The position numbers and the translations under genes were made by a program. 14,893 nt of DNA from DASRJX01 sp035649235. GTDB lineage: Bacteria > Acidobacteriota > Polarisedimenticolia > Gp22-AA2. Shown here piece after piece: positions 1 through 7,747 of this stretch. Under the pieces are notes generated by a model. That model had not been told where the DNA came from and made no database searches. It was given only the letters and a program-made list of their open reading frames with translations. The stretch's first letter is position 1; every line of letters begins with the position of its first letter. The stretch is from assembly GCA_035649235.1 (NCBI GenBank), contig DASRJX010000193.1, forward strand, positions 1-14,893, read 5' to 3'.

Positions 1-1
1 G

Positions 2-865
2 CCGCTCACGCTCACGCTCCAGGCCGCGAACGGGGCGCGCTGGGAGATGCGCGACCTTCAGCCGGTGCGACTCGATCCCGCCTCCGGCGTCGTCACGCTC
101 CTCGACAACGTCGAGACGGGAGACCACAGCGTGGCGAAAGACGCCGCCTGGCTGATCGACATCTGCGAGCCGATGGGCTCGGACCACTACTGGCATCTGG
201 GCCAGGCCGACTGCACCGGGATCCCGCAGGACGCGCTGGCCCACAGCCTGGAGTTCAGCGTTTCCGTGCCGCCCGGGCAGGATCTGGCCTCGGCCCGCTT
301 CACGCACCGCTTCGACGGCTACATGAACGCCAGTTTCGCGGACAGTGTGCACTTCGAGATCGATCACGACCTCGACGGCTCCTTCCAGACGATCGCCTCC
401 TGGACCGACGCCAACGCCCCGAAATCGATCACCCTCGCCGGGCCGTTCGACCTGAGCGCCTTCAACGCCGGTCGGGCCGCGAGCGTGAAGTTCCGGTTCC
501 GCTTCCAGAGCGCCGCCAACTGGGTCGGCGGCCCGAACAACGCGCCGGGCTGGGACGTCGACGACTTCCGGGTGGACCTCCTCCAGTTCGGGACCTGCGA
601 TGTGAACTCGCAGGCGCCTCCCGGCAACGTCGGCAGCACGCTCGCGGCCAGCAAGTCGGGGAATGACCTGCTGCTGGGGTGGACCGCGCCGGCGGGGGCG
701 GCCTCCTACCAGATCCTGCGCTCCGCGTCGCCCGATTTCTCCAGCCCGGAGATGTTCACCTCCGCCGTGCCCTCCTTCCTCGACCCCGGCGCCCTGCTCG
801 ATCCGAGGTCCTTCTTCTACAAGGTGACCGCGGTCAGCGCCTGCGGGGTCGTGTCGCAGGACTGA
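2..865 (+). CDS. Secreted FN3-like domain protein, C-terminal part (5' end outside window)
   Basis: The frame is open from the left edge to TGA at 863-865, so the start lies upstream of the window and about 287 residues are visible. The first part looks like a beta-sandwich of the kind found beside secreted metallopeptidases and adhesins: it has an acidic stretch HFEIDHDLDGSF and the segment GWDVDDFRVDLLQFGTCD, which resembles the end of a MAM/jelly-roll-like module. The last 85 or so residues (from SQAPPGNVG, through LLLGWTAPAGAASYQILRS, to FYKVTAVSACGVVSQD) have the spacing of a fibronectin type III repeat. There is no membrane anchor or sorting motif at the C terminus. The full protein is probably exported. 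I cannot tell whether the missing N-terminal part is an enzyme. A methionine at 47 exists but is internal. Confidence 0.7.
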   Translation, partial: PLTLTLQAANGARWEMRDLQPVRLDPASGVVTLLDNVETGDHSVAKDAAWLIDICEPMGSDHYWHLGQADCTGIPQDALAHSLEFSVSVPPGQDLASARFTHRFDGYMNASFADSVHFEIDHDLDGSFQTIASWTDANAPKSITLAGPFDLSAFNAGRAASVKFRFRFQSAANWVGGPNNAPGWDVDDFRVDLLQFGTCDVNSQAPPGNVGSTLAASKSGNDLLLGWTAPAGAASYQILRSASPDFSSPEMFTSAVPSFLDPGALLDPRSFFYKVTAVSACGVVSQD

Positions 866-916
866 ACCCTCCTCGACAGCGGCCTTCGGCTCTCTCATCG
901 AAGCTCGCGCATTACA

Positions 917-2392
917 ATGGTCCGCCCCGCGGGGAATCCGGCCGGGGCTTCGACGACAGGCATGACATCGAGCGCTCCGGCCACTACGGCCCCGAACGAC
1001 AAGCCCCGGAAGTCCTCCATCCTCGACATGGCGGCGCCGCTCGTCGTCTCGTTCTGGATGCGGTCGCTGTTCACGTTCGTCGACACGGCCTACGCCGCGA
1101 CGCTCGGCGATGCGGCCGTCGCCGCGGTAGGCCTGTCGATCCCCTTCGAGTTCCTGATGATCGCCTGCTGGGTCGGCGTGTCGGCCGGACTCACGTCCCA
1201 CCTGTCGCAGGCGATGGGGGCCGGCCAGGGCGCCCGCATCGAGCAGCTGCTCGCCACGACCCGGCGGATCATCTGGGCGCTCGTGCCGCTGTTCCTCCTG
1301 ATCGCCGCGGGGGCGGCCCTGTCCGCGCCACACCTCGGCCTCGACCCCGAGGTCGCGCGGCTGTTCGCCATCTATGCCGGCGTGCTCATCGGCGGGTCCG
1401 CCCTGAACGCCTTCTGGTCGATCCTCCCCGACTCGCTCGTCAAGGCGCACCACGACACCCGATCCACGATGTGGGCGGGCATCTGGTCGAACGTGATCAA
1501 CGTGGCGCTGAACACGCTCTTCACGTTCGTCTTCCACTGGGGTGTGTTCGGGATCGCCTTCTCGACCGTCGTCGGGCGCTTCGGCGGGCTCGTCTACGCC
1601 CTGCGCAAGGCGGCGCGGCACGAGAACGCCCGGAAGGCGCTGCGGCGGGACACCGATCCGACCCTCGACCCGGCCCCGTTCCGCACCCTCATGCAGCTGG
1701 CGGTCCCCGCTGCTCTGACCTACGTCCTCATGGCGCTCGAGACGTCGGTCGTGAACTGGCTCCTCTCGACCCAGGAGGACGCCACCTCCTCGATCGCCGC
1801 CTACGGGATCTACTACCGCGTCGTGCTGTTCGTCTTGATGCCGATCATCGCCACCTCGGTCGCCGTGCTGCCGTTCGTGGCGCGGCGCTACGGGGAAGGG
1901 GACATTCAGGGTATCCGCGACGGACTGCGCCTGGCGATGACGGCGGGGGTTGTCTACTGCGTGGCCCTCGTCCTGCCGGCGATGCTCCTGACCGGCGGCG
2001 CGCTGGCGAGGGCTCTGGCGGAGTCCGAGGTGACCGCGAGGCTGACCCGCATCGCCCTGTGGGTGGCGCCTTTCGCCGCCCTGGCCGGCATCCCGTTCCA
2101 GCTCTGCCGCCCGGTGTTCGAAGGGCTCCAGCGCGGCCGCCCCGGGCTCGTCATGGCGGTGGTGCGCTACCTGGTTCTGACCGTGCCGCTGGGACTGGGG
2201 GGCATGGGCGCGGCCCGCGCCTTCGGGCAGCCGCCGTTGTTCGGACTCCTCTTCGGGCTGCTCGCCGCGACCGCCGTCTCCTCGTCGATCTTCCTCGTCT
2301 GGATGGAGCGCGCCCTGGCGCGGCTGAAGGCGCCCGCCGCGGCTACCGAGGTCAGAGCCTCCAGTGCGCCAGATCCTTCTCCAACCCCTTGA
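917..2392 (+). CDS. MATE family efflux transporter
   Basis: A 491-aa polytopic membrane protein, predicted to exchange Na+ or H+ for cationic drugs or metabolites across the inner membrane. After a polar N-terminal tail of about 35 residues, the segment FVDTAYAATLGDAAVAAVGLS matches the MATE TM1-TM2 signature (VDTxxVGxLGxxALAAVGL in family members). About twelve hydrophobic segments follow in two similar halves, the second starting near FRTLMQLAVPAALTYVL. The length is slightly above the usual 440-480 because of the tails. The start is uncertain. ATG 917 overlaps a possible -10 box (TACAAT, 913-918) and has no clear Shine-Dalgarno sequence, so the in-frame ATG at 962 (MTSSAPATTA) may be the true start, giving 476 aa. 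Its 3' end overlaps the convergent DUF2270 gene by 41 bp. Substrate unknown. Confidence 0.88.
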   Translation: MVRPAGNPAGASTTGMTSSAPATTAPNDKPRKSSILDMAAPLVVSFWMRSLFTFVDTAYAATLGDAAVAAVGLSIPFEFLMIACWVGVSAGLTSHLSQAMGAGQGARIEQLLATTRRIIWALVPLFLLIAAGAALSAPHLGLDPEVARLFAIYAGVLIGGSALNAFWSILPDSLVKAHHDTRSTMWAGIWSNVINVALNTLFTFVFHWGVFGIAFSTVVGRFGGLVYALRKAARHENARKALRRDTDPTLDPAPFRTLMQLAVPAALTYVLMALETSVVNWLLSTQEDATSSIAAYGIYYRVVLFVLMPIIATSVAVLPFVARRYGEGDIQGIRDGLRLAMTAGVVYCVALVLPAMLLTGGALARALAESEVTARLTRIALWVAPFAALAGIPFQLCRPVFEGLQRGRPGLVMAVVRYLVLTVPLGLGGMGAARAFGQPPLFGLLFGLLAATAVSSSIFLVWMERALARLKAPAAATEVRASSAPDPSPTP

Positions 2393-3065
2393 TCTCGTCC
2401 ACGTCCATGGCCCCGCGGCGCCACGACACCACCGTGGCCGTGCAGATGCCGGCCAGAAACGTGATGCAGGCCAGGAGCACGACCCAGGGCGCGAGCGTGC
2501 CGACCGCCATGCGATCGTAGATGGTCCGGAAGCTCGCGGCCTGCGTCGGGTGGATGAACAGCTTCACGAACCAGGCCAGGATCAGGATGAAGAAGATCCA
2601 GAGGTAGTTGCGCGACAGCCGGAACCCGATCGCCTCGAAGAAGGTGGTCTTGAACTTCGGCTGGTCGAGGTCGGTGGCCACCATCTCGCTCCAGCCGCTC
2701 ATCGGCGAGATCAGGCGCCGCGTCAGGAGCGGCAGGAAGAAGTTCTCCTCCAGCATGCGCACGCGGGCCCGGTAGACGGCGAAATAACGGAAGCGCCGCG
2801 CCTCGTGGATCAGGAAGATTCCGATCAGGAGGTTCGCCAGCAACAGGATTATGTGCGGGTGCGTCGGGTCGCCGAAGGTGAAGCTCACCACCGCGGCGGT
2901 CGTCACCACCGCCCAGTTGGTCGTGGTGTCGAGCCGCTGGCGCCAGATCTGGCTTCTGTGCATCTCGCCGCGGTAGAAGTGCACCATGGCGCTGATGTAC
3001 TCCTGGCGGGTGAGCGGGTAGTCCTCGAAGGCCGGACAGTCCTTGCCGTCCGGGTCCTGCGCCAC
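2352..3065 (-). CDS. DUF2270 family predicted integral membrane protein
   Basis: A 237-aa protein matching, from memory, the DUF2270 family of unknown function. The diagnostic N-terminal block is HFYRGEMHRSQIWRQRLDTT at residues 29-48, followed directly by TNWAV and the first membrane segment (about 50-66). A second segment lies at about 72-88, and two more near 154-172 and 193-214. The region between the two pairs (RARVRMLEENFFLPLL and neighbours) is charged and probably cytoplasmic. The start is a GTG one base after the TGA of the upstream coiled-coil gene, so the two are almost certainly co-transcribed and translationally coupled. The last 41 bp overlap the convergent MATE gene. No enzymatic motif is visible. 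Confidence 0.85.
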   Translation of the reverse strand: MAQDPDGKDCPAFEDYPLTRQEYISAMVHFYRGEMHRSQIWRQRLDTTTNWAVVTTAAVVSFTFGDPTHPHIILLLANLLIGIFLIHEARRFRYFAVYRARVRMLEENFFLPLLTRRLISPMSGWSEMVATDLDQPKFKTTFFEAIGFRLSRNYLWIFFILILAWFVKLFIHPTQAASFRTIYDRMAVGTLAPWVVLLACITFLAGICTATVVSWRRGAMDVDEIKGLEKDLAHWRL

Positions 3066-3066
3066 G

Positions 3067-4338
3067 TCACTTCTCGACGACGAAGAGGACCCTCTGTCCC
3101 TTGAGGGCGTTCTCGTTCAGGACCGTCACCTCGACCGTGCCGTCCTCGACGAACTTGACGTCCAGCTCGCGCTTCTCCTTGAAGTAGGCGGGCAGGATCC
3201 GGACGTCGCGGATGCGATCGATTCCGAACATGCTGGGCTTGAGCGTGATCGACTTCGACTGCTTGAGATTCAGGCTGGAGGCGAACTTCACGTCGGCGAT
3301 CTTCTCCACCTTGTTGAAGGTGGTGAGGACGCCGCGGGCCTTCAACCGGTCGGCGAGGTCGGCCTCGTAGAACATCGAGTTGGTCGCCGTGTCCAACTTC
3401 GTGCTGACATCTTTGACCTCCGCCTGCGCGGCGTTCCGTTCCCCCTCGAGCTGGGCCACGTTCGACTCGAGCGATGCCTTGCGCACCTCGAGAGCCCGGA
3501 TGTCCTCCTGGAGCTTCGCCAGGACCTCTTCCAGCTCCGCCTTCTTCCCCTCCAGGTCCGTCGCCTGGGCGACCGCGTGGTCGCGCTCGCCGATGAGCTT
3601 CATCTCGCGCGCCCGCGTGATGGCGAGCGGGGAGCTCTTGGCGTCCCCCTGGGAGACCCAGGTGCCGAAGAAGTCCCGCGCCGGATCGTAGTAGAAGTAG
3701 GCCCGGTTTCCCTTCTGGATGCCCGTGTCCATGATGTTGAGGCGCGCCACCAGCTCCTTGGCCCGCGCCTGCGGGATGTTGTGATGCTTCATGAGGAACT
3801 CTTCGGCCAGCTTCATGTGGGTGTCGCCCGCTTTGACCTCGGTACCCTCCCCGGGGAGCGTGGCCTCCAGGTCGCTGACCTTCTTCTGCAGGTCCCGGAT
3901 GTTCTTCATGTCCTCGACGACCTGCCCGAGCACGCCGCGGTAGGAGGGGTCCTTCTCCTCCTTGACCAGCTGGTCGAGCGCCTGCTCCTCATCGGCGCTC
4001 AGGCCCTGGAGGAAGACCTGGGAGAACGAGATCGGCTTACGGCCGAGGACTTCCATGCGCTGGTTGAACTGCTGGATGCGGGCGTAGATGTCGCGGGTGG
4101 TGCTGTCGATGTCCTCCCTGGCGTCCTTGAGCTCCGTGAGCAGCGACTCGGGAGAGAGGGGGATCGGCTTCTCGACCAGCTTCCTCGGCTTCAGGGCGTC
4201 GTAAGTGAACCAGCCGCCGCCGACCAGGAGGATGACGGCCAGAGCCAGCCCGCCCCACTTGAAGAACGGCTTGTAATCCCGCTTCTGCCGCTCCTCCGGC
4301 AGCTTGATGTCGTCAACGGGGTCGAAAAGACTCCTCAT
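3067..4338 (-). CDS. Membrane-anchored coiled-coil protein of unknown function
   Basis: A 423-aa protein with a short basic N-terminal region, one membrane segment at about 27-45 (WGGLALAVILLVGGGWF) and a long periplasmic or extracytoplasmic part. Coiled coil is evident at about 140-160 and strongly at 245-317 (heptads of L/A with E/K/R). The stretch at 168-215, beginning VKAGDTHMKLAEEF and ending IQKGNRAYFYY, faintly resembles a LysM-type fold, but this is only a suggestion. The C-terminal 75 residues look beta-rich. ATG 4338 is chosen over the in-frame ATG at 4401 because AAAGGAGAGGG lies about 8 nt upstream and because 4401 falls inside the -35 box. It is first in a two-gene operon with the DUF2270 protein. 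I do not recognise the family; a structural or tethering role is inference. Confidence 0.75.
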   Translation of the reverse strand: MRSLFDPVDDIKLPEERQKRDYKPFFKWGGLALAVILLVGGGWFTYDALKPRKLVEKPIPLSPESLLTELKDAREDIDSTTRDIYARIQQFNQRMEVLGRKPISFSQVFLQGLSADEEQALDQLVKEEKDPSYRGVLGQVVEDMKNIRDLQKKVSDLEATLPGEGTEVKAGDTHMKLAEEFLMKHHNIPQARAKELVARLNIMDTGIQKGNRAYFYYDPARDFFGTWVSQGDAKSSPLAITRAREMKLIGERDHAVAQATDLEGKKAELEEVLAKLQEDIRALEVRKASLESNVAQLEGERNAAQAEVKDVSTKLDTATNSMFYEADLADRLKARGVLTTFNKVEKIADVKFASSLNLKQSKSITLKPSMFGIDRIRDVRILPAYFKEKRELDVKFVEDGTVEVTVLNENALKGQRVLFVVEK

Positions 4339-4372
4339 GATTGGCGCCCTCTCCTTTGTCGAGAATCGCGCG

Positions 4373-4401
4373 ATTGTATCCGGATCGATAAACGGGCGCA
4401 A
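4373..4401 (-). promoter_or_regulatory. Sigma-70-like promoter of the coiled-coil/DUF2270 operon
   Basis: On the minus strand, TACAAT (4378-4373, one mismatch to TATAAT) is preceded, after exactly 17 nt, by TTGCGC (4401-4396, matching TTG of TTGACA). Transcription would start near 4366 and give a leader of about 28 nt containing the AAAGGAG site of the gene starting at 4338. Confidence 0.5.
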
Positions 4402-4450
4402 CGGGCGGTGTAAGCGGTGCGGTGCCGAAACCGAGGCGCCCGGCGGCGTC

Positions 4451-4459
4451 TGCTAGACT
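4451..4459 (+). promoter_or_regulatory. Extended -10 promoter, apparently leaderless start
   Basis: TGCTAGACT has the TGn extension plus a four-of-six match to TATAAT. It ends 6 nt before the GTG start at 4466, so transcription should begin at or next to the start codon, and no Shine-Dalgarno sequence is present. No convincing -35 box is seen, as expected for an extended -10 promoter. Confidence 0.45.
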
Positions 4460-4465
4460 GCGTTT

Positions 4466-6007
4466 GTGAACCGCAAGACGAGGGTCGTCCTGACCGCCCT
4501 CCTCGTGGTGGGGCCGACCACCGGTCCGACTGGGGCCGCCGAGGTCCAGGCCGGACCGGCCCCGCCCCGCTACGTGGCCAGCGGCGGCCTGATCTACGAA
4601 TGGGACGGCTCCTCCCCCCGGGTGGCGCCGGCGGAGCCCCGCGGGGATCTGCCGGAGGGGCCCGTGACCCAGGTCCTCCAGGCCTACGCCGACGGGGAGC
4701 GCCTCCTACTCCTGATGAAATCCGTGACGGGGGCCGGGAAGGGGCGTGGCCGCCATGAGGGTCTCTCTCTGATCCTCGACGTCCGGGGGACGGCCCCGAG
4801 GGCCCTGCACCAGATACCCCTCGATGGCGAGCCCTACGACCTCGCCATCAATCCGGACGACAGCCGCGCCTACGTCCTGGCCCGGCACCTGACGCCGGGC
4901 GAGAACGCGGTGGCCGGTCGCTTCTGGATCCACGAGATCGATCTCCAGGAGGGACGGCTCCTGGGCAGCGCCCAGCTCTCCTCGGAGCCGTCCGGCATCG
5001 CTGTGCAGCCGGACGGCCGGCGTCTCTTCGTCACGATCGTCAATCGCATCCAGTCCTTCACCACCGATCCGCTGATCTCGTCCTGGCACTACCGCTCGCC
5101 GGGGCCCAATCGCGATCTGGTCATCCGCTCGGGCGACGGGACCCTGTGCGTGGCCCGGGGGGAGGAGGTGGCCCTGTTCAACCCGGCCGCGATCGCGGCC
5201 CGCGCTGACAGCGATCGGCGGGCGCGGACCGACGACGCGAGCACGGTCGTCCGCCTCCCTTTCGAAGCCAGGGCCCTCGATCTGTCCGAGGACGGGCGGG
5301 TGGCGGCGGTCCTCGGCAGCGACCGGCTGGCCTACCTCGACTGCGCCACCCAGGCGCTGATCTGGCCCGTCGATCCTCCCCCGGGTCTGGCGGGAGCCGC
5401 GCAGGTGCGGACGCTCGCCTTCCCCGCGGCGGGAGGCGATCTGGTCATGGCGCTGTTCCCGGCGGGCGAGGTGCTCGGCTTCCGCACGCCGGCGCCGGCT
5501 CCCTCCGTCCAGCAAGCCGCCAAGCCGACGGCGGCAGAGCCGACGCCCGCGGAGACGAGACCCGCGGAGCCGGCGCCACCGCAGGAAGCGCCGAACAGCA
5601 CGGCGCTCGCGGACGCGGCCCCGTCCAAAGCCGAACCAGCGGCAGCGTCACCTGCGGCTGCGGCGCCCTCCGTGGCGTCATCCGAAGTGCCGGCGCCCTC
5701 GACGCCAGCTCCTCCCGAGCCCGGCCCACCGGAGCCGGCCACCTTGAGCGGACGGATCAAGGGGGATCGCTCCCGGGTGGAGGCGATCGTGCTCTACGGT
5801 CCGAACAGCATCGTGAAGGAGTTCGGGCGGGTGCGCCCCGCAGCGGACGGCGCCTGGAAGGCCGCCCTGCCGCCCCCCGGCATCTATCGGCTGGTTCCGG
5901 TGGCCGGAGCCCCGACTCCCCTCCCCGCCTCCCCGGCCTTTCTGACCGTCAAGGTGGCGGTCGACGAGGGCCAGTCGGGGCTGGACTTCGAGATCGGAGG
6001 CGGCTAG
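4466..6007 (+). CDS. Secreted beta-propeller protein with Pro/Ala linker and C-terminal beta domain
   Basis: A 513-aa protein starting at GTG. The N-terminus (MNRKTRVVLTALLVVG...TGAAE) is a signal peptide with probable cleavage near residue 25. Residues about 33-340 carry YVTN/WD-like propeller blades, seen as repeated phrases such as YDLAINPDDSRAYVL (124-138), SGIAVQPDGRRLFVT (176-190) and ALDLSEDGRVAAVLGSDRLA (270-289). Residues 341-426 form a low-complexity linker made almost only of P, A, E, S and T. The final 85 residues (from LSGRIKGDRSRVEAI) resemble a small carboxypeptidase-regulatory-like or transthyretin-like beta domain. It is probably exported and may bind a ligand or surface partner; no catalytic residues are recognised. 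Divergent from the coiled-coil operon and convergent with sppA, with only 15 bp between the stops. Confidence 0.75.
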   Translation: MNRKTRVVLTALLVVGPTTGPTGAAEVQAGPAPPRYVASGGLIYEWDGSSPRVAPAEPRGDLPEGPVTQVLQAYADGERLLLLMKSVTGAGKGRGRHEGLSLILDVRGTAPRALHQIPLDGEPYDLAINPDDSRAYVLARHLTPGENAVAGRFWIHEIDLQEGRLLGSAQLSSEPSGIAVQPDGRRLFVTIVNRIQSFTTDPLISSWHYRSPGPNRDLVIRSGDGTLCVARGEEVALFNPAAIAARADSDRRARTDDASTVVRLPFEARALDLSEDGRVAAVLGSDRLAYLDCATQALIWPVDPPPGLAGAAQVRTLAFPAAGGDLVMALFPAGEVLGFRTPAPAPSVQQAAKPTAAEPTPAETRPAEPAPPQEAPNSTALADAAPSKAEPAAASPAAAAPSVASSEVPAPSTPAPPEPGPPEPATLSGRIKGDRSRVEAIVLYGPNSIVKEFGRVRPAADGAWKAALPPPGIYRLVPVAGAPTPLPASPAFLTVKVAVDEGQSGLDFEIGGG

Positions 6008-6022
6008 AGGGCGGTCCGCTGC

Positions 6023-7747
6023 TCACCAGACGCGCGGGACGTATGGCATCTGGAGGACCTGCTCCTGCTCCACCCCCAGGCGGCCCTCCTCGATCACGAG
6101 CCGCAGGCGCTCGCGGAGCGCCTCGACGGTCTCGCCTAGCCGGTCGTCACGCGAAAAGAGCTCCTGCAGGAAGGACTTCGGCGCCGGGATCTCCACCAGC
6201 TTGACTCCCTGCTTCGGATCGAGCCCGGCCAGCTCCGCCGCGCGCATCACCGCGGCCGGCAGGCCGCCGACCTCGTCCACGAGCCCCAGTTTCAGCGCGT
6301 CCTCGCCCGACCAGATGCGCCCCTGGGCGATGGCGTGGATTTCGTCGAAGCTCTTGCCGCGACCCTGGGCCACCTTGCCGACGAAGTCCTTGTAGATGCG
6401 CTCCAGCCACCCCCGGAAGATCGACCGCTCCTCGATGCTGTACGGCTGTTCGCTGGAGAAGAAGGTGGCGTGCCGGCCGCGCTGCACCGAGTCCGAGGTG
6501 ACCCCGAACGTCTCCCACAGATCCTTGGTGACGAACTTGCCCGCGAGCACGCCGATTGAGGCGGTGATGGTCCCCGGCTCCGCGATGATCTTGTCGGCGG
6601 CCATGGCGACGAAGTAGCCGCCGGATCCGGCGACGTCCGACATCGACACGACGATCGGCTTCTTCCCCTTGGTGAGCGAGACCTCCCGCCAGATGATGTC
6701 GGACGCCACATACGAGCCGCCAGGGCTGTCGACGCGGAAGACGATCGCCTTGATCGAGTCATCCTCGCGCGCCTGCCGGATCGCGGCCGCGACCGTGTCG
6801 CTGCCCATGCTCCCGGAGCCGCTGAGGGGGTCGTGGCCGCTCTCCCCCCGGTGCACGCCGCCGATTCCGTAGATGAGGGCCACCGACGCGCCGTGGTTCC
6901 AGTAGCGCCCCGCCTTCAGGTAGCGGCGCGTCTTGATGAACGGCAGCCGGCCCCCGTTCTTCTCCTTCAGCCAGGTTTCCAGCTCGTCCCGGTACCCGAG
7001 ACGGTCGACGAGCTTCGCCTCGAGCGCCTGGGGGCCCAGATACGGCCCCTTGTCGATGAGCGCGGCGACCTCGTCGTCGGTCATCCCGCGGCCCTCCGCG
7101 ATCCCCTGGCGGATCTGGCGGTACAGGCTGTCGAGGATCGCCTCTATCGCCTCGCGGTGCGCCTCGGTCATCGCCTTGTCCGTGTAGAAGTTCATCGCGT
7201 TCTTGTACTTGCCGATGTGATCGAAGTCGGGCTTGACCTTCAGCTTGTCGAGCGTGCCGCGGATGAACGGGACTTCGGAGCGCAGGCCGGTGAGGTTGAC
7301 GTCGCCGGGGGGAGAGATCCAGATCGTCTCGCAGGCGGTCGCGAGGTAGTAGATCCCTGTCCCGGGCCCGAACTCGCCGGCCGTCTCGGTCCAGGCCACG
7401 GTCCATTTGCCGGAGTCGTGGAAACGCTTGATGGCCTCGCGCAGCTCCTGGATTTTCGCCACGCCGGCCGAGGGCGACTTCACCGTCAGCAGGAGGCCGG
7501 CGATCCGCCGGTCCTCGCCCGCCCTGAGGATCGCCTCGACGTAGTCCCGCACCGTCAGCGAGCGGCTGCCGAACACCTCGCCGAACGGATCGGGGCTCGC
7601 CTGCTCCTCCAGGTCGTTGTCGACCACGACCTCGAGGACGCTCCCCGCCTCGGGCTGTCGAGCCCGGCGGGCGACGAACCCTATGCCGATCAGGCCGGCC
7701 ATCATCAGGACGACGATGGTCAGGCCGACTTTCGTGCCTTTCCTCAT
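6023..7747 (-). CDS. sppA: Signal peptide peptidase SppA (S49 family, long form)
   Basis: A 574-aa two-domain S49 serine protease that degrades cleaved signal peptides and damaged membrane proteins at the outer face of the inner membrane. An N-terminal anchor lies at residues 7-25. The N-terminal half supplies the general-base lysine, seen as K182 in GKYKNAMNF, the position equivalent to E. coli K209 in GTYKSAVEP. The C-terminal half carries the nucleophile S375 in DVAGSGGYFVAMAADKI, after the conserved FRVDSPGG at 337-344. The length matches the 67-kDa class, in which both halves form one active site. The ATG overlaps the TGA of the upstream permease gene (ATGA), with GGAGGGAGG just before it, so this is the last gene of the four-gene operon. 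Longer in-frame extension upstream lies within the permease gene and is not used. Confidence 0.93.
   Translation of the reverse strand: MRKGTKVGLTIVVLMMAGLIGIGFVARRARQPEAGSVLEVVVDNDLEEQASPDPFGEVFGSRSLTVRDYVEAILRAGEDRRIAGLLLTVKSPSAGVAKIQELREAIKRFHDSGKWTVAWTETAGEFGPGTGIYYLATACETIWISPPGDVNLTGLRSEVPFIRGTLDKLKVKPDFDHIGKYKNAMNFYTDKAMTEAHREAIEAILDSLYRQIRQGIAEGRGMTDDEVAALIDKGPYLGPQALEAKLVDRLGYRDELETWLKEKNGGRLPFIKTRRYLKAGRYWNHGASVALIYGIGGVHRGESGHDPLSGSGSMGSDTVAAAIRQAREDDSIKAIVFRVDSPGGSYVASDIIWREVSLTKGKKPIVVSMSDVAGSGGYFVAMAADKIIAEPGTITASIGVLAGKFVTKDLWETFGVTSDSVQRGRHATFFSSEQPYSIEERSIFRGWLERIYKDFVGKVAQGRGKSFDEIHAIAQGRIWSGEDALKLGLVDEVGGLPAAVMRAAELAGLDPKQGVKLVEIPAPKSFLQELFSRDDRLGETVEALRERLRLVIEEGRLGVEQEQVLQMPYVPRVW

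Noticed and set aside
885..918. Sigma-70 promoter for the MATE gene (TTCGGC ... TACAAT)
   Set aside because: Spacing is 22 nt, too long, so only the -10-like box remains; kept as a note on the uncertain start rather than a feature.
679..2520. 613-aa plus-strand open frame
   Set aside because: Arg/Pro/Gly-rich translation without domain signals; it is an out-of-frame shadow of the MATE gene, common in GC-rich DNA.
3043..4413. 456-aa plus-strand open frame opposite the coiled-coil gene
   Set aside because: Leu/Val/Asp-rich mirror of the minus-strand coiled coil; no start signal or family resemblance.
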